DNA from: an uncultured Collinsella sp.
GTDB lineage: Bacteria; Actinomycetota; Coriobacteriia; Coriobacteriales; Coriobacteriaceae
Assembly (NCBI GenBank): GCA_900545505.1
Contig: UQZC01000114.1
Span: forward strand, 1 to 5,351
DNA: 5,351 nucleotides
Direction: 5' to 3'
The position numbers and the translations under genes were made by a program. Below, piece by piece: positions 5,302 through 5,351 of the stretch. The first letter of the stretch is position 1. Each line of letters starts with the position of its first letter. The notes under the pieces were generated by a model that made no database searches, was not told where the DNA came from, and saw only the letters and a program-made list of their open reading frames with translations.

Positions 5302-5351
5302 TGCGGACAGAAAGTTGGACCGTGAAGCGGTCCGGACTGGAGGTTCGCATG
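5302..5351 (+). mobile_element. Possible left end of an IS3-like insertion sequence (cut by window edge)
   Basis: Starting with TG at 5302, the segment TGCGGACAGAAAGTTGGACC resembles terminal inverted repeats of some IS3-family elements, which begin with TG and often contain GTTGGAC-like blocks. It is followed by a perfect hairpin, GGACCG (5317-5322) and CGGTCC (5328-5333) with a five-base loop, then a GGAGG ribosome site (5339-5343) and an ATG at 5349. An open frame starting about 47 bases from an element end suits a transposase orfA. No transposase sequence is visible, so this is a resemblance only; an ordinary gene leader with a hairpin is the alternative. Confidence 0.35.
5349..5351 (+). 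CDS. Probable start codon of a gene running off the right edge
   Basis: Only the ATG is in the window. It is supported by a strong GGAGG ribosome site (5339-5343) at five bases spacing, right after a hairpin. If the preceding 47 bases are an IS end, this would be a transposase reading frame; the product cannot be judged from the sequence given. Confidence 0.4.

Noticed and set aside
5083..5325. Plus-strand open frame of 80 codons overlapping the end of the ferredoxin gene
   Set aside because: It runs through the ferredoxin 3' end and the terminator hairpin; no family resemblance.

Overview
The window carries a complete Hsp70 chaperone operon on the minus strand, a small ferredoxin gene on the plus strand, and what may be the start of a mobile element at the right edge. 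High GC, the gene order dnaK-grpE-dnaJ-hspR (an actinobacterial arrangement), a MerR-type HspR repressor and a clostridial-type 2[4Fe-4S] ferredoxin together suggest an anaerobic high-GC actinobacterium, most likely of class Coriobacteriia (Collinsella-like). The assignment is inferred from gene content and not verified by any search.

Minus-strand operon, read right to left from 4290 to 1: dnaK (complete) ends two bases before grpE (complete), so these two are probably translationally coupled. A 108-base gap follows, holding a strong GC-rich hairpin that looks like an attenuator or terminator, and then a J-protein gene with no zinc-finger domain. After 72 bases comes hspR, cut by the left edge. 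DnaK refolds clients, the J-protein delivers them and stimulates ATP hydrolysis, GrpE exchanges nucleotide, and HspR (in known systems with DnaK as co-repressor) shuts the operon off when DnaK is free.

The 658-base divergent intergenic region (4291-4948) contains, from left to right: the dnaK leader with GC-rich hairpins; an AT-rich segment with candidate promoter and inverted repeats; three tandem 62-base repeats whose arms form a series of 48-base imperfect hairpins; and the ferredoxin promoter. I see neither a canonical HAIR (HspR) operator nor a CIRCE element there.

The ferredoxin gene (4949-5134) looks like a stand-alone transcription unit with its own extended -10 promoter, good ribosome site and strong bidirectional terminator. 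The last 50 bases hold a sequence resembling the left end of an IS3-like insertion sequence: a possible terminal repeat, a hairpin, a strong ribosome site, and an ATG in the final three bases.

The most notable points are a DnaK that carries the roughly 22-residue ATPase-domain insert normally missing from monoderm (Gram-positive) DnaK, a zinc-finger-less J-protein as the operon's DnaJ, and the hairpin repeat array upstream of dnaK. I found no clearly new multi-gene system.
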